Assembly: GCA_034520625.1 (NCBI GenBank)
Contig: JAXHNI010000010.1
Span: 1-64,000, forward strand
Direction of reading: 5' to 3'
Source: JAANXG01 sp034520625
Lineage (GTDB): Bacteria > Pseudomonadota > Gammaproteobacteria > Arenicellales > JAANXG01
Length of the DNA: 64,000 nucleotides
Made by a program: the position numbers and the translations under genes. The notes beneath the pieces are model-generated. The model was not told the origin of the DNA, ran no database searches, and saw only the letters and a list, made by a program, of their open reading frames with translations. Positions 24,541-33,405 of this stretch are shown here, in pieces. The stretch's first letter is position 1. Each line of letters begins with the position of its first letter.

Positions 24541-24974
24541 GAAAACTTGTCCAACAATTTCTCCAACGTTTCCCGGGTTCGTCGGCGATCCTCCTGCGGT
24601 ATTCCTTCGAACAGTCGGTCCACGGCATCCCGGTCGCGTTCCAGAACTGCGTCGAATACGGCCCGTCCTCTGGCCGTCGGCGCGATCAACGGCGACCGTT
24701 TGTGGACCGGGTTGTCGACCGTCGAGACCAGGCCCTTGTCCATCAACCCGTTCACTGTAACCTGCACGTGCTGCCGTGAAACACCGTAACGCCGCGCGAT
24801 TTCCGGCACGGACAACTCGCCGTCGGGATGTATGAACTCCAACACCGCCCGGTCCGCCGTGGATATGGACAGGCTTTTCCGGTGCTCGCCCGCCTCGTGC
24901 TCCATCACCCGGCAGAGCCTGCGAATCAACCGGCTGATCCGGTAGGCGTCGTTGTTGTCGAATTCTTCTGGCAT
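24537..24974 (-). CDS. MarR family transcriptional regulator
   Basis: About 145 residues from ATG 24974. The winged helix is visible: SVPEIARRYGVSRQHVQVTVNGLMDKGLVS is the helix-turn-helix, followed by the wing VHKRSPLIAPTARGRAV. N- and C-terminal helices for dimerisation are present. MarR proteins usually repress a nearby transporter or enzyme gene and release DNA on binding a phenolic or oxidised ligand. Here the only coupled gene encodes a small membrane protein of unknown role. Confidence 0.9.
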   Translation of the reverse strand: MPEEFDNNDAYRISRLIRRLCRVMEHEAGEHRKSLSISTADRAVLEFIHPDGELSVPEIARRYGVSRQHVQVTVNGLMDKGLVSTVDNPVHKRSPLIAPTARGRAVFDAVLERDRDAVDRLFEGIPQEDRRRTRETLEKLLDKFS

Positions 24975-25038
24975 TCGAGCGCTCCATCTCTGACAACCGT
25001 GCGATCCCGCCGGGCTATTTGCCCCCAAAACGCTCACA

Positions 25039-25182
25039 TCACCGGTTCCCGGGCTGCCCGTGTGGCATCAGCGCGTCCGGAAACAGCGGCGTGGCCGGGC
25101 AATGATCCTCGAAACACCCGGTGACCGTATCCACGGCCTCTCGCGCCGGGCAGGTCGTCTTGAATGTGCATTCTTCGGCCAA
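25039..25182 (-). CDS. Possible 47-residue cysteine-rich peptide
   Basis: An open frame with a TTG start (25182) reading as a peptide with two cysteine pairs, CTFKTTC and CFEDHC, separated by about 12 residues, and the ending LFPDALMPHGQPGNR. Composition looks coding-like and it fills the otherwise empty gap between the MarR gene and the GNAT gene. There is no strong ribosome binding site and no ATG, so it may be chance. If real, a small metal-binding protein is a reasonable guess. Confidence 0.3.
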   Translation of the reverse strand: MAEECTFKTTCPAREAVDTVTGCFEDHCPATPLFPDALMPHGQPGNR

Positions 25183-25347
25183 CCGGCGGGTCGCCCGGGG
25201 CCGGTACCGCTTTTACCCGAGCCATGGAACCAGTCCCCGAGCCCCTACGCAACGCCGGCATGCGCACCCCGGATTGAACCGGGCCGCCGATTTTCCCTGC
25301 CCGGGCCCGCGGTGCAATGCCCCCCAGGGCACCGCAACCGGCGCCGG
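25183..25347. other. Intergenic stretch, nothing recognised
   Basis: Together with the uncertain Cys-rich frame this forms a gap of about 370 bp between the MarR and GNAT genes. A GC-rich inverted repeat near 25285-25330 is visible but unremarkable. Confidence 0.35.
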
Positions 25348-25800
25348 TCAGGCATTATCGTCCTGCGAAGTTATCAACGAAAACCGCACCAGGTCATCCC
25401 TGCGGAACCAGCCCAGCCGCTCCCAGAACGGCATCACGGCCTCGTTGCCCGCCATCACATCCAGGTGCATTTTCCGGATGCCTTCGCCGTCCAGAGCCGA
25501 CACGCAACGATTGACGAGCTCCCGCCCGATACCGTGACGCCGGTGCCCGGGGGCCACGATGACGTGCTGCAGGTAGCCGCGCCGCCCGTCGTGGCCGGCA
25601 AGTGCACAGCCCACCAGCTCACCGCCGCGCTCGGCGATGAAGCTCAGACCCGGATTCCGCGCCAGATAGCGTTCCATGGCCTGGAAGCCATCCGCCGCGC
25701 GCACCGTGATGCCCGGCGTGGCGCTCATCATCGATAACAATCGGTGGTGGTCCGCCATGCGGAGCTCGCGAATCAGGATATCGTTCACGGGAATGAACAT
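25348..25800 (-). CDS. GNAT family N-acetyltransferase
   Basis: A 150-residue single-domain protein. Motif A reads VIVAPGHRRHGIGRELVNR, with the R/Q-x-x-G-x-G/A acetyl-CoA loop; LVGCALAGHDGRRGYLQHV precedes it and MPFWERLGWFRRDD is the C-terminal strand. This supports acetyl-CoA-dependent transfer to an amine. The substrate is unknown. It lies 65 bp downstream of a short-chain dehydrogenase gene on the same strand. Confidence 0.9.
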   Translation of the reverse strand: MFIPVNDILIRELRMADHHRLLSMMSATPGITVRAADGFQAMERYLARNPGLSFIAERGGELVGCALAGHDGRRGYLQHVIVAPGHRRHGIGRELVNRCVSALDGEGIRKMHLDVMAGNEAVMPFWERLGWFRRDDLVRFSLITSQDDNA

Positions 25801-25865
25801 TTATCACAGCATACCGCGGCGAGCGAGCCCGGTTCCCGGCGGGGCACCGCCGCGCCGACAATCAT

Positions 25866-26612
25866 TCAGCGTCCTCCGGCGACATCCAGGAAGGCGCCCG
25901 TGGTATACGAAGCGTCCTCGGACAGCAGCCAGAGCACGGCACGGGCGACTTCTTCGGGCTGCCCGCCGCGCTGCATGGGCACCGCGGCCTTCACCCGCTC
26001 CACTCGTCCCGGCTCGCCGCCGCTGGCGTGTATTTCTGTGTGGATGACACCCGGACGCACCGCGTTGACCCGGATACCATCCCCCGCCAGCTCCTTGGCG
26101 AGCCCAACGGTAAAGGTATCGATGGCCCCCTTCGCGGCGGCGTAGTCCACATACTCCTCGGGCGCCCCCAGCCGCGCTGCCACGGAAGAAAGGTTGACGA
26201 TGGCCCCGCCGGCACCCCCCTGCCGTGTGGACATGCGCCGGATGGCTTCGCGGGCGCACAGGAAGCTGCCGTAGACGTTGGCCGCGAAAACCCGGTGCAG
26301 CCGCGCCGCGTCCATTCGCTCCACCCGCATGTGGGTCTCGAGTATCCCGGCGTTGTTCACCAGCGCGGTCACCGGGCCCAGCGCTTCATCCACCTGCTCG
26401 AACAGGCGCACCACATCCTCTTCCCGGGCGACATCCCCCTGGACACAGAGGGCATGACCGCCGGCCTCGGAAACCTCCCGGGCCAGCGTCTCCGCCGCCG
26501 CCTCGCTGCGAAGATAGTTGATGCATACGGCGTAACCGGCTTCGGCGGCAAGCCGTACTGTCGCGGCGCCGATGCCGCGGCTGCCGCCGGTGACGATCAT
26601 GATCTTACGCAA
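25866..26612 (-). CDS. SDR family oxidoreductase
   Basis: A 248-residue classical short-chain dehydrogenase: TGGSRGIG nucleotide loop, LVNNAGI, the catalytic Ser in VNLSSVAARLG, the YVDYAAAKGA active-site Tyr-Lys, and RPGVIHTEIHA. NAD(P)-dependent oxidation or reduction of an alcohol/ketone. The best resemblance is to YgfF and glucose-dehydrogenase-like SDRs, but the substrate cannot be inferred. Confidence 0.9.
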   Translation of the reverse strand: MRKIMIVTGGSRGIGAATVRLAAEAGYAVCINYLRSEAAAETLAREVSEAGGHALCVQGDVAREEDVVRLFEQVDEALGPVTALVNNAGILETHMRVERMDAARLHRVFAANVYGSFLCAREAIRRMSTRQGGAGGAIVNLSSVAARLGAPEEYVDYAAAKGAIDTFTVGLAKELAGDGIRVNAVRPGVIHTEIHASGGEPGRVERVKAAVPMQRGGQPEEVARAVLWLLSEDASYTTGAFLDVAGGR

Positions 26613-26700
26613 CGTTATACTCCTCGATGGATTGATTGCCTTCGCGCTGCCGTGATCATATCCTTCCCCGTCCGACGGAATCCACGGTGCATAACCGGCA

Positions 26701-26921
26701 GTGGCTCAGTTTGAGTAGTTGATTGGATCAGGGTCGGAGGGGCGTTCCCCAGGGCTGTCGAAAACAGGGATGTTTGAGCCAGAGCGTACATGGAAGTATT
26801 CCATCCTTCGGTCCGCAAACGGCACTTCCCTGTGCCGCTCCTCACAGCGGCCCTGGGGGACGCCCCTCCGACCTTGATACACCATAACACTGGCACGTAT
26901 TTCGAATCCGAGCCACTACCC
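26701..26921. repeat. Family B palindromic element, copy 1 (long form)
   Basis: Outer ends GTGGCTCAGTTTGA and TTTGATACAC/GAGCCACTACC flank a stem: left arm 26727-26758 (GGGTCGGAGGGGCGTTCCCC...), right arm 26844-26878. The core begins GCTGTCGAAAACAGGGATGT and continues TTGAGCCAGAGCGTACATGG. This copy carries an extra 41-bp segment (CATCCTTCGGTCCGCAAACG...) before the right arm. It lies in the gap upstream of panE. Confidence 0.85.
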
Positions 26922-27021
26922 ATAACCGCGCCCGGCAGACCGCGGGGTGCGAATCGTGGTTCAATCAAGGTCAATCCATCACGGGCCCCGGCGGCCCGCA
27001 GGACACATGGGAGAATCGGGA

Positions 27022-27942
27022 ATGCGCATCGTGGTTGTGGGCAGCGGCGGCATCGGCGGCTTTTTCGGCGCCAAACTGGCCCGGGCGGGCGAAGACGTCA
27101 CGTTTCTGGCGCGCGGCGCCCACTTGGAAGCCATGCGCGAGTCGGGCCTGACCGTCCGCTCCGCCGTGGACGGCGAATGGAACGTGCGCGTCGAAGCAGT
27201 GGAATCGCTGGCCGGACACGAGCCCGTCGACCTGGTGCTGTTCTGCGTGAAATCCTTCGATACCGAAAGCGCGGCGGAAGCGGCACGGCCGGTGGTCGGG
27301 CCGGATACGGCGGTCCTGTCCCTCCAGAACGGCATCGACAACGAGGACAAGCTCACCGGCTGCCTCGGCGCCGGGCACGTGCTGGGCGGCGTGGCCTACG
27401 TGTTCTCCAACATCGAGTCGCCGGGCGTGATCGCCCATCATCAGCTCGGACGGATCATCCTGGGCGAAATGGTCGGCGGCGCCTCGGACCGCGTCGCAAA
27501 CATCGTGGAAACACTCACCGCAGCGGGCATCGAGGCCGGCGCCGACCCGTCGATCCGGGACACGCTCTGGCGCAAGTACGTGTTCCTGGTCTCGCTTTCC
27601 GGCACCACGGCAGTCACCCGCCTGCCAGTCCGGTTCATCAGGGAAGTCATCGAAACCCGCGAGCTGTTCAACCGCCAGGTCGGCGAGCTGCTCGCCCTCG
27701 CCCGGGCGGACGGTACGGACCTCGGCGCGGATGCGATGGAAACCTGCAACAACCTGTTGGAGTCATTGGCTCCGAGCAACTACTCGTCGCTGTACCAGGA
27801 CCTCGCGGCCGGCAGACGGCTGGAGCTGGACGCCCTGCACGGCCACGCCGTCCGGCTCGGCAAGCAGCACGACATCCCGACCCCGACCCTGTTCGCCGTC
27901 TACGCGGCGTTGATGCCCTATCTGCACGGCGCCGCGGCCTGA
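27022..27942 (+). CDS. panE: 2-dehydropantoate 2-reductase family protein
   Basis: About 306 residues from ATG 27022, preceded by GGGAGA. Rossmann start MRIVVVGSGGIGGFFGAKLA, then FCVKSFDTE with the family lysine, LQNGIDNE, and in the C-terminal helical domain the LWRKYVF and PSNYSSLYQDLAAGRRLELD segments that supply catalytic and substrate residues. Reaction: NADPH-dependent reduction of ketopantoate to pantoate in CoA synthesis, although some paralogues reduce other 2-oxo acids. The gene stands alone between repeat elements. Confidence 0.88.
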   Translation: MRIVVVGSGGIGGFFGAKLARAGEDVTFLARGAHLEAMRESGLTVRSAVDGEWNVRVEAVESLAGHEPVDLVLFCVKSFDTESAAEAARPVVGPDTAVLSLQNGIDNEDKLTGCLGAGHVLGGVAYVFSNIESPGVIAHHQLGRIILGEMVGGASDRVANIVETLTAAGIEAGADPSIRDTLWRKYVFLVSLSGTTAVTRLPVRFIREVIETRELFNRQVGELLALARADGTDLGADAMETCNNLLESLAPSNYSSLYQDLAAGRRLELDALHGHAVRLGKQHDIPTPTLFAVYAALMPYLHGAAA

Positions 27943-27960
27943 GCCGTCGGCGCCCTCGGC

Positions 27961-28010
27961 TCCTGCGTGTAGGAGGCGAGCCCCTCGCCGATTACGGCTT
28001 CGAGCAACAC
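27961..28010. repeat. REP-like unit, single copy
   Basis: GTAGGAGGCGAGCCCCTCGC followed by CGATTACGG. The same palindrome (GGCGAG-CCC-CTCGCC) forms one arm of the repeat inside the RES toxin gene at 7018-7039. Located just after the panE stop. Confidence 0.7.
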
Positions 28011-28017
28011 CTCATCC

Positions 28018-28160
28018 ACAAGGGCTGTCGAAAACTCAGGGTGTTTGAGCCAGAGCGTACACGGAAGTATTCCATCCTTCGGTCCGCAAACGGCACTTCC
28101 CAGTGCCGCTCCTCACAGCGACCCTGGGGGATAGCCCCCGGCACTGGCCTCCCAGACCAC
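28018..28160. repeat. Family B palindromic element, copy 2 (left arm missing)
   Basis: Core AGGGCTGTCGAAAACTCAGG, then GTGTTTGAGCCAGAGCG, plus the same 41-bp extra segment as copy 1, then right arm ACAGCGACCCTGGGGGATAG and CCCCCGGCACTGG. The left arm is absent, where the REP-like unit abuts. It looks like a truncated or recombined copy. Confidence 0.8.
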
Positions 28161-28204
28161 GCGGGGTTTCCCGATCGTTGGACAGTGGCTCAATTTGAAA
28201 GATC

Positions 28205-28322
28205 GTGGCTCAGGGCCGGCGGGGCATCCCCCAGGGCTGTCGAAAACAGGGATGTTTGAGCCAGAGCGTACACGGATGTATTTACAGCGGCCCTGGGGGA
28301 TGCCCCGCCGGCCCTGAGCCAC
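28205..28322. repeat. Family B palindromic element, copy 3 (complete)
   Basis: The best copy. Left arm 28205-28240 and right arm 28284-28322 are inverted repeats over about 35 bp, starting GTGGCTCAGGGCCGGCGGGG and ending in CCGGCCCTGAGCCAC. Core as in the other copies, short form without the 41-bp segment. Confidence 0.9.
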
Positions 28323-29200
28323 TACCGTACGCTGGTTTTTCGATTGATGATCGCGACCCCCGTCACTGTCAGGACGATACCCAGCACCTGAATCACGGTC
28401 AGGACCTCGTCGAACATCAGGTAGCCCAGGACCGCCGCCCCGACCGGCACCAGGTAGAACAGGCTCGCGGTTTTCGCCGACGCCCCGTGCCGGATCAGGT
28501 ACCAGAGCAGGCTCATCGCACCCAGAGACAGGACGATGCACAGCCAGGCCAGGGCAAACAGGAAGTCCGGATGCCATTGCACCTCGCCGGTCTCCAGGAG
28601 CCGGGCGTGGACAAAGCTGAATACGAGGGCGGCGCCGAACTGGATCAATGTGCCCGACCGGATGTCCACCGCCGGCACGAACCGCTTCTGGTATAGCTGG
28701 CCCGCCACCAGCGCCAGCAACGCGATGATGTTAGCGATCAAGCCGTCCAGGGGCAGGCGGCCGATCTCGAAGGTCTTGGACAGCACCAGCACCAGGCCGC
28801 CCAGCCCCAGCGCGAATCCGATCCATTGCTGCCGGCTCAGTGATTCCCCCAGGAGCGGGCCCACCAGCAGCGCCACTAGAAGCGGCTGCACGCCGACGAT
28901 CAGCGCCGTGATGCCCGAGTCGACGCCGGCGTCGATGGCGGTGAATACGCCGCCAAGGTAGATGCTGTGGAGCAGGAACCCGGTTACCGCGATATGCACC
29001 CAGACCATCGGCCGGCGGGGGAAAACCGGCCTGGCGACGAGCACGATCACGCAGAGCATCGCCGTCACCACGGCGAAGCGTATCCACAGGAACGTAATGG
29101 GCTCGCTGTACGGCAGGCCGTACTTGGCGCCGACAAAGCCCGTGGACCACAGCAGCACGAATGCAGCGGGCGCCCACCTGGCGATGAAATCGTCACGCAT
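28322..29200 (-). CDS. DMT (EamA) family transporter
   Basis: A 292-residue inner-membrane protein with ten predicted segments in two EamA repeats of five. Examples are AFVLLWSTGFVGAKYGLPYS at the start and SLLWYLIRHGASAKTASLFY, then VPVGAAVLGYLMFDEVLT in the second repeat, which is the typical EamA end motif. Members export amino acids or metabolites. It is divergent from dadA. A family B element abuts its stop and may end the transcript. Confidence 0.88.
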   Translation of the reverse strand: MRDDFIARWAPAAFVLLWSTGFVGAKYGLPYSEPITFLWIRFAVVTAMLCVIVLVARPVFPRRPMVWVHIAVTGFLLHSIYLGGVFTAIDAGVDSGITALIVGVQPLLVALLVGPLLGESLSRQQWIGFALGLGGLVLVLSKTFEIGRLPLDGLIANIIALLALVAGQLYQKRFVPAVDIRSGTLIQFGAALVFSFVHARLLETGEVQWHPDFLFALAWLCIVLSLGAMSLLWYLIRHGASAKTASLFYLVPVGAAVLGYLMFDEVLTVIQVLGIVLTVTGVAIINRKTSVR

Positions 29201-29336
29201 CGGGGTTGCGGTCCGTCTCGGGTTTTCAGGAATTCAGGTTTGCCGTCGATTATATACGCCATGGTCGCTGCGTCCGCGTCAACCGGCGTTACAATAGGCG
29301 GTACATGAGTATCATTGCCTGCGCAGCTTTCCGGTG

Positions 29337-30584
29337 ATGGCGGATACCCGGGGTTACGATCTGGTCGTGCTCGGCGCCGGCGTGGTGGGCATCACCACCG
29401 CGTACTGGGCCATGCGGGCCGGGCTGAGCGTAGCGGTCGTCGACCGGCATTCGGATGCGGCGCTGCAGACCAGCTTCGCCAACGGCGGTCAACTGTCCGT
29501 CAGCTACGCCGAGCCCTGGGCGAATCCGCGTATGCCCCTGAAGATCGCGAAATGGCTGTTCAGCGATAACTCCCCGCTGGTATTCCGGCCCCGCCTGGAC
29601 TGGCGGCAATGGCGCTGGATCGCGGGCTTCCTGAGCCAGTGCCGCGCCTCCGCCAGCGAGCGCAACCTCTCCCGCATCGTGGCCCTGGCGCTGCACAGCC
29701 GCGCCCGACTCCGGGAAATTCGCGAGGCGGAGGACCTCGAGTTCGCCCACCGTCAACGCGGCATCATCCGTTTCTATCGCAGCCGCGAGGAGCTTGACGG
29801 CGTGCGCCGCGCGGCGCAGTTGATCCGCGACAACGGCTGTGCCTGTGAAGTGATAGACGTGGAGCGCATTGTCGAGCTGGAACCGGCGTTCGCCGACCGC
29901 GCCCACCGGCTGGCGGGCGCCGTGTACACCCCCGAGGACGAAAGCGGCGACGCCTGCCGCTTCACCCAGCAGCTCGCCGGGATCTGCCGGAGCCGCGGCG
30001 TCGACATGTACTACGGCACCTGGGCCACGGCACTGCGAACGGAGGCCGACCGGATCCGGGCCGTCGAAGTGCGATCCGCAGACGGTTATTCGGAAATCGA
30101 AGCGCGGCACTATGCCGTATGCCTGGGCGCGGACGCGCCCGAGCTCCTTCGCCCCTGCGGCATCGATCTCAATCTCTATCCGGTCAAAGGCTATTCGGTG
30201 TCCATTCCCGTGGCGACGGACGGGCGGGCACCGGAAGTTCCCTTGATTGACGACGGCTGCAAACTGGTGTACAGCCACCTCGGCGACCAGTTGCGGGTTG
30301 CCGGCACGGGCGAGCTCAGCGGCTACCGCCGCGACCTGAATATTCGCCGCTGCCGCGCTATCATCGAGCAGGTCCGGGAATTTTTCCCGGAGGCGGGCGA
30401 CTTCGAACGCAGCCGGCTCTGGGCCGACCTGCGGCCCGCCACGCCGTCGAACGTGCCGTATCTCGGGGGGTCCAAATTCCGTAATCTGTGGCTGAATGCC
30501 GGGCACGGCACCCTCGGGTGGACCCTGTCGGCGGGCAGCGGCCATCGGCTCGTATCGCACATACTCCATGCGCCGGCGCAATGA
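29337..30584 (+). CDS. dadA: D-amino acid dehydrogenase
   Basis: About 415 residues; ATG 29337 is preferred over the GTG three bases earlier. DAO-family flavoprotein: VVLGAGVVGITTAYWAMRAG is the FAD-binding GxGxxG, SFANGGQLSVSYAEPWANP is the DadA signature, and LNAGHGTLGWTLSAGSG near the end binds FAD. Oxidises D-amino acids to 2-oxo acids, feeding electrons to quinones at the membrane. No alr/dadX gene follows. Its presence supports D-amino-acid use in this genome, in keeping with the racemase-like and amidohydrolase genes upstream. Confidence 0.9.
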   Translation: MADTRGYDLVVLGAGVVGITTAYWAMRAGLSVAVVDRHSDAALQTSFANGGQLSVSYAEPWANPRMPLKIAKWLFSDNSPLVFRPRLDWRQWRWIAGFLSQCRASASERNLSRIVALALHSRARLREIREAEDLEFAHRQRGIIRFYRSREELDGVRRAAQLIRDNGCACEVIDVERIVELEPAFADRAHRLAGAVYTPEDESGDACRFTQQLAGICRSRGVDMYYGTWATALRTEADRIRAVEVRSADGYSEIEARHYAVCLGADAPELLRPCGIDLNLYPVKGYSVSIPVATDGRAPEVPLIDDGCKLVYSHLGDQLRVAGTGELSGYRRDLNIRRCRAIIEQVREFFPEAGDFERSRLWADLRPATPSNVPYLGGSKFRNLWLNAGHGTLGWTLSAGSGHRLVSHILHAPAQ

Positions 30585-30660
30585 CGCCACGGGCGCCGCC
30601 GCGGGTCGTATACTTAGGGATCCACCCGTTGAAAACTTCCTTTCGGACTGAAGCCGTTTT

Positions 30661-33321
30661 ATGAATCAACCCAAGTCGCTTCAATCGGGCACCCGGATCG
30701 ACCACTACGAGATCACGGAAACCCTTTGGACGACGAACTCTGGTTTCACCTACCTCGCCCGTGACCTGGATCGCGAGCGCGACGTCCTGGTTCAGGAGTA
30801 CCTGCCGGCCATGCTCGCCGCGCGGCACTGGTCGGGCATCCACGCCATGCCGCTGGACGGCCTGGCGGAGGAGTTCGACCAGGGACTGACGCGGTTCCTG
30901 CGCGAAGCCAGGATCCTGGCCCAGATCAACGACCCGTACGTGTGCCGGGTGTACGAGTACACCGAAGCCAATGCCACGGCATACCTGGTGATGGACCATG
31001 AGCCGGGCCAGACCCTGAAGGATCACCTGGCGGAGCGCGGCGCTCCCCTGGACGAGGGTGAAATCAGGAAAATGCTGGTGCCTCTGCTCAAGGGGTTGAA
31101 GGTCGCCCACGCGGCGGAGCTCCTTCACCGCGATATCCACCCCGCCAACATCTATCTCCGGGACGTGGGCCCGCCGGTGCTCATCGGCTTCGGCAGCCCG
31201 GTGTTCACCGTACGGGAAGACGGCGACCCGCACATCGAGAAGCTTGTCGCCCCCGGTTACAGCCCGGTGGAACAATACCAGAGCGACGGCGAGCTCGGCC
31301 CCTGGTCCGACCTGTATGCGCTCGGGGCCACCATGTACCGGTGCCTGGCGGGCGTCGCACCGGTGGACGCCGCCCACCGCGTGACGGATATCGCCCAGGA
31401 CAAGGAGGATCCGCTGGTACCCGCCACGGAGCTCGGGGTCAGCGACTACAGTTCCGGGCTGCTGGGCGCCATCGACTGGATGATGGAGCCGATGGCTTCG
31501 GACCGGCCCGCATCCGCCAGCGCCGTGCTGGGACCGTTGACCACGGAACGCCCGGCGGCGCAACCGAAGCCCCCGGCGGACCGGCACGCCCCCGGCGGCG
31601 GCAGGAATCCGAATACGGTGCCGGGCGGGCACACCGAACCCGGACGCTCACCGGTTCAGCCCGCGGAGAACGCCCCGGCGCAGGATCGGCCCACCGCGCC
31701 GGCCCGCAGGGCCCCGCCGCCGGCGCCGCTGTCCGTCCCAAAGGCAGCGCCGGCGGACCGTTCGCACCGGCGCTCCGGCAGGCGCATCGGCACCGGCCTG
31801 GGATGGCCGGCGCTGCTGGTGGCCGCCGGCGTATCGATGCTGGCGTTCTTCGTGTTCTACGAGCCGGGACCAACCCAAAGCGTGTCGGTCAGCGACGTAC
31901 CGCCCGGGATGGAGGTCAGCGCGGTGGACCCGGACGAGGCAGACCCACCGCCCGAGCTGCCGGACCAGGTCAACTTCGGGCGCGAGAAGGACGACGAGCG
32001 GGCCGAAGAGTACCGGGACCTCGAGCAGCGGACGGGAGAGATCGAGCGCATGCTTGCGGCCGCCCGGCTGAACATGGACGCGGGGCGGCTGATCTCGCCC
32101 GCCGGGGACAATGCGCTGGCGAACTATCGCGCCATTCTCGCCCTGGAACCGGAGCAGACGGACGCGAGGCTCGGAATCGGCGAGATCCAGACCGAGCTGG
32201 TCAATGCGGCGGAGACCGCCTTCGAGGACAACGAGGATGTCGATGGCGCGCTGCGGCTGCTCGACCAGGCGGGGGAAATCCGCGAGGAAAGCAGTCGCGG
32301 CCAGGCCCTGAGGCGCGATATCGAGCGGCATCTGGCGGAAAAGGAGCGCCAGGAACGACTGGCCCGCCTGGCGGAGGAGCACCGCGAGGAAGCCCGGCGG
32401 CAGGCGGAGCAGGCGCGCCTGGAGGAAATCCGGGAACTCCTCGAGCAGGCCGAAGCGGCGCTGAATACCGGGCGGCTGACGCAGCCTCCCGGCGACAACG
32501 CCCTGGCGTTTTACCAGCGGGCGCTGCGCCTGGCACCGGACCAGCCGGAGGCGCGCCAGGGCATTGAACAAATCGGCGAGCGCTTCCTGGCCCGCGCCTC
32601 GGACGCCATCGCGGCCAACGATCTGGACAGGGCCGACGGACTGCTGAGCACCGCGGCGGCAATCCTGCCCAGCGACGAGACCATTGCCCGGCTTCGGGAA
32701 CGGCTCGACGCCCGCCGTGTCGTGGCGGAGCAGCGCGAGCGCGTCGAGAGGCGGCGGCTGGCGGCCCTGGAAACGCCGAACGAAGCAACGGACGCGGCCC
32801 CGGCAGCACCGGCCGCGGTGGAATCCCCGGACGCCGGCGAAACCCGGCGCCTCGAGGACGGCGTCGCCGCTTACTATGCCGGCGACTACGACATCGCCTA
32901 CCGGCTGCTGAACCCCCTGGCCGAAAACGGCCAGCCGCGCGCCCGGTTCCGGGTCGCGATGATGTACTACCACGGCCGGGGCGTGAATCAGGACGTGAAC
33001 CTGGCCGAGACCTTCATCCGCGAGGCGCTGCCGGCGATCCGCGAGCGCGTCGAGCAGGGCGCCGCCTGGGCGCAGGCGGACCTGGCCTCGCTGTATGCCG
33101 ACGGCATCGTAGTGGCGGAGAACGACAAGGAAGCCGTGCGCCTGTACACGCTGGCCGCGGAGCAGGGCTACGCGGGCGCCCAGACCAACCTCGGCGTCAT
33201 GTATGCCAACGGCGAGGGTGTGTTCCGCAACCGGGACAATGCGATACAGTGGTTCAGGCGCGCCGCGGAACAGGGCGACCGCATCGCCCAGAAGAATCTG
33301 CAGGCCCTGGGCGTGGAGTAG
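30661..33321 (+). CDS. Membrane pseudokinase with helical and Sel1-like repeats
   Basis: An 886-residue protein. Residues 15-285 have a Ser/Thr-kinase fold: the catalytic-loop HRDIHPAN (156-163) and the SDLYALGA segment (216-223) are clear. Two key residues are replaced: the ATP-anchoring lysine is Q45 in VLVQEYLP, and the metal-binding DFG aspartate is glycine in IGFGSP (176-178). A proline-rich linker (about 285-375) leads to one membrane segment (about 380-400). The rest would be periplasmic: two helical regions with near-repeats (MDAGRLISPAGDNALANYRA and LNTGRLTQPPGDNALAFYQR) and three Sel1-like repeats near the end (MYYHGRGVNQD, LYADGIVVAEN, MYANGEGVFRN). Probably signals by binding, not phosphorylation. 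Monocistronic by context. Confidence 0.88.
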   Translation: MNQPKSLQSGTRIDHYEITETLWTTNSGFTYLARDLDRERDVLVQEYLPAMLAARHWSGIHAMPLDGLAEEFDQGLTRFLREARILAQINDPYVCRVYEYTEANATAYLVMDHEPGQTLKDHLAERGAPLDEGEIRKMLVPLLKGLKVAHAAELLHRDIHPANIYLRDVGPPVLIGFGSPVFTVREDGDPHIEKLVAPGYSPVEQYQSDGELGPWSDLYALGATMYRCLAGVAPVDAAHRVTDIAQDKEDPLVPATELGVSDYSSGLLGAIDWMMEPMASDRPASASAVLGPLTTERPAAQPKPPADRHAPGGGRNPNTVPGGHTEPGRSPVQPAENAPAQDRPTAPARRAPPPAPLSVPKAAPADRSHRRSGRRIGTGLGWPALLVAAGVSMLAFFVFYEPGPTQSVSVSDVPPGMEVSAVDPDEADPPPELPDQVNFGREKDDERAEEYRDLEQRTGEIERMLAAARLNMDAGRLISPAGDNALANYRAILALEPEQTDARLGIGEIQTELVNAAETAFEDNEDVDGALRLLDQAGEIREESSRGQALRRDIERHLAEKERQERLARLAEEHREEARRQAEQARLEEIRELLEQAEAALNTGRLTQPPGDNALAFYQRALRLAPDQPEARQGIEQIGERFLARASDAIAANDLDRADGLLSTAAAILPSDETIARLRERLDARRVVAEQRERVERRRLAALETPNEATDAAPAAPAAVESPDAGETRRLEDGVAAYYAGDYDIAYRLLNPLAENGQPRARFRVAMMYYHGRGVNQDVNLAETFIREALPAIRERVEQGAAWAQADLASLYADGIVVAENDKEAVRLYTLAAEQGYAGAQTNLGVMYANGEGVFRNRDNAIQWFRRAAEQGDRIAQKNLQALGVE

Positions 33322-33405
33322 TATATCCCGGGGCACCGGAAGCTGACCCGCCCCCTGCCTATCGACTATCATTGCCCTCAACCCACCGAACCAAGAGCTG
33401 ACCGA

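Noticed and set aside
24169..24996. A 275-residue version of the small membrane protein
   Set aside because: The N-terminal half is an alternate reading frame of the MarR gene; the ATG at 24540 is the credible start.
26790..28259. A 489-residue plus-strand frame through panE and the repeats
   Set aside because: Out of frame with the clear PanE sequence and begins inside a repeat core.
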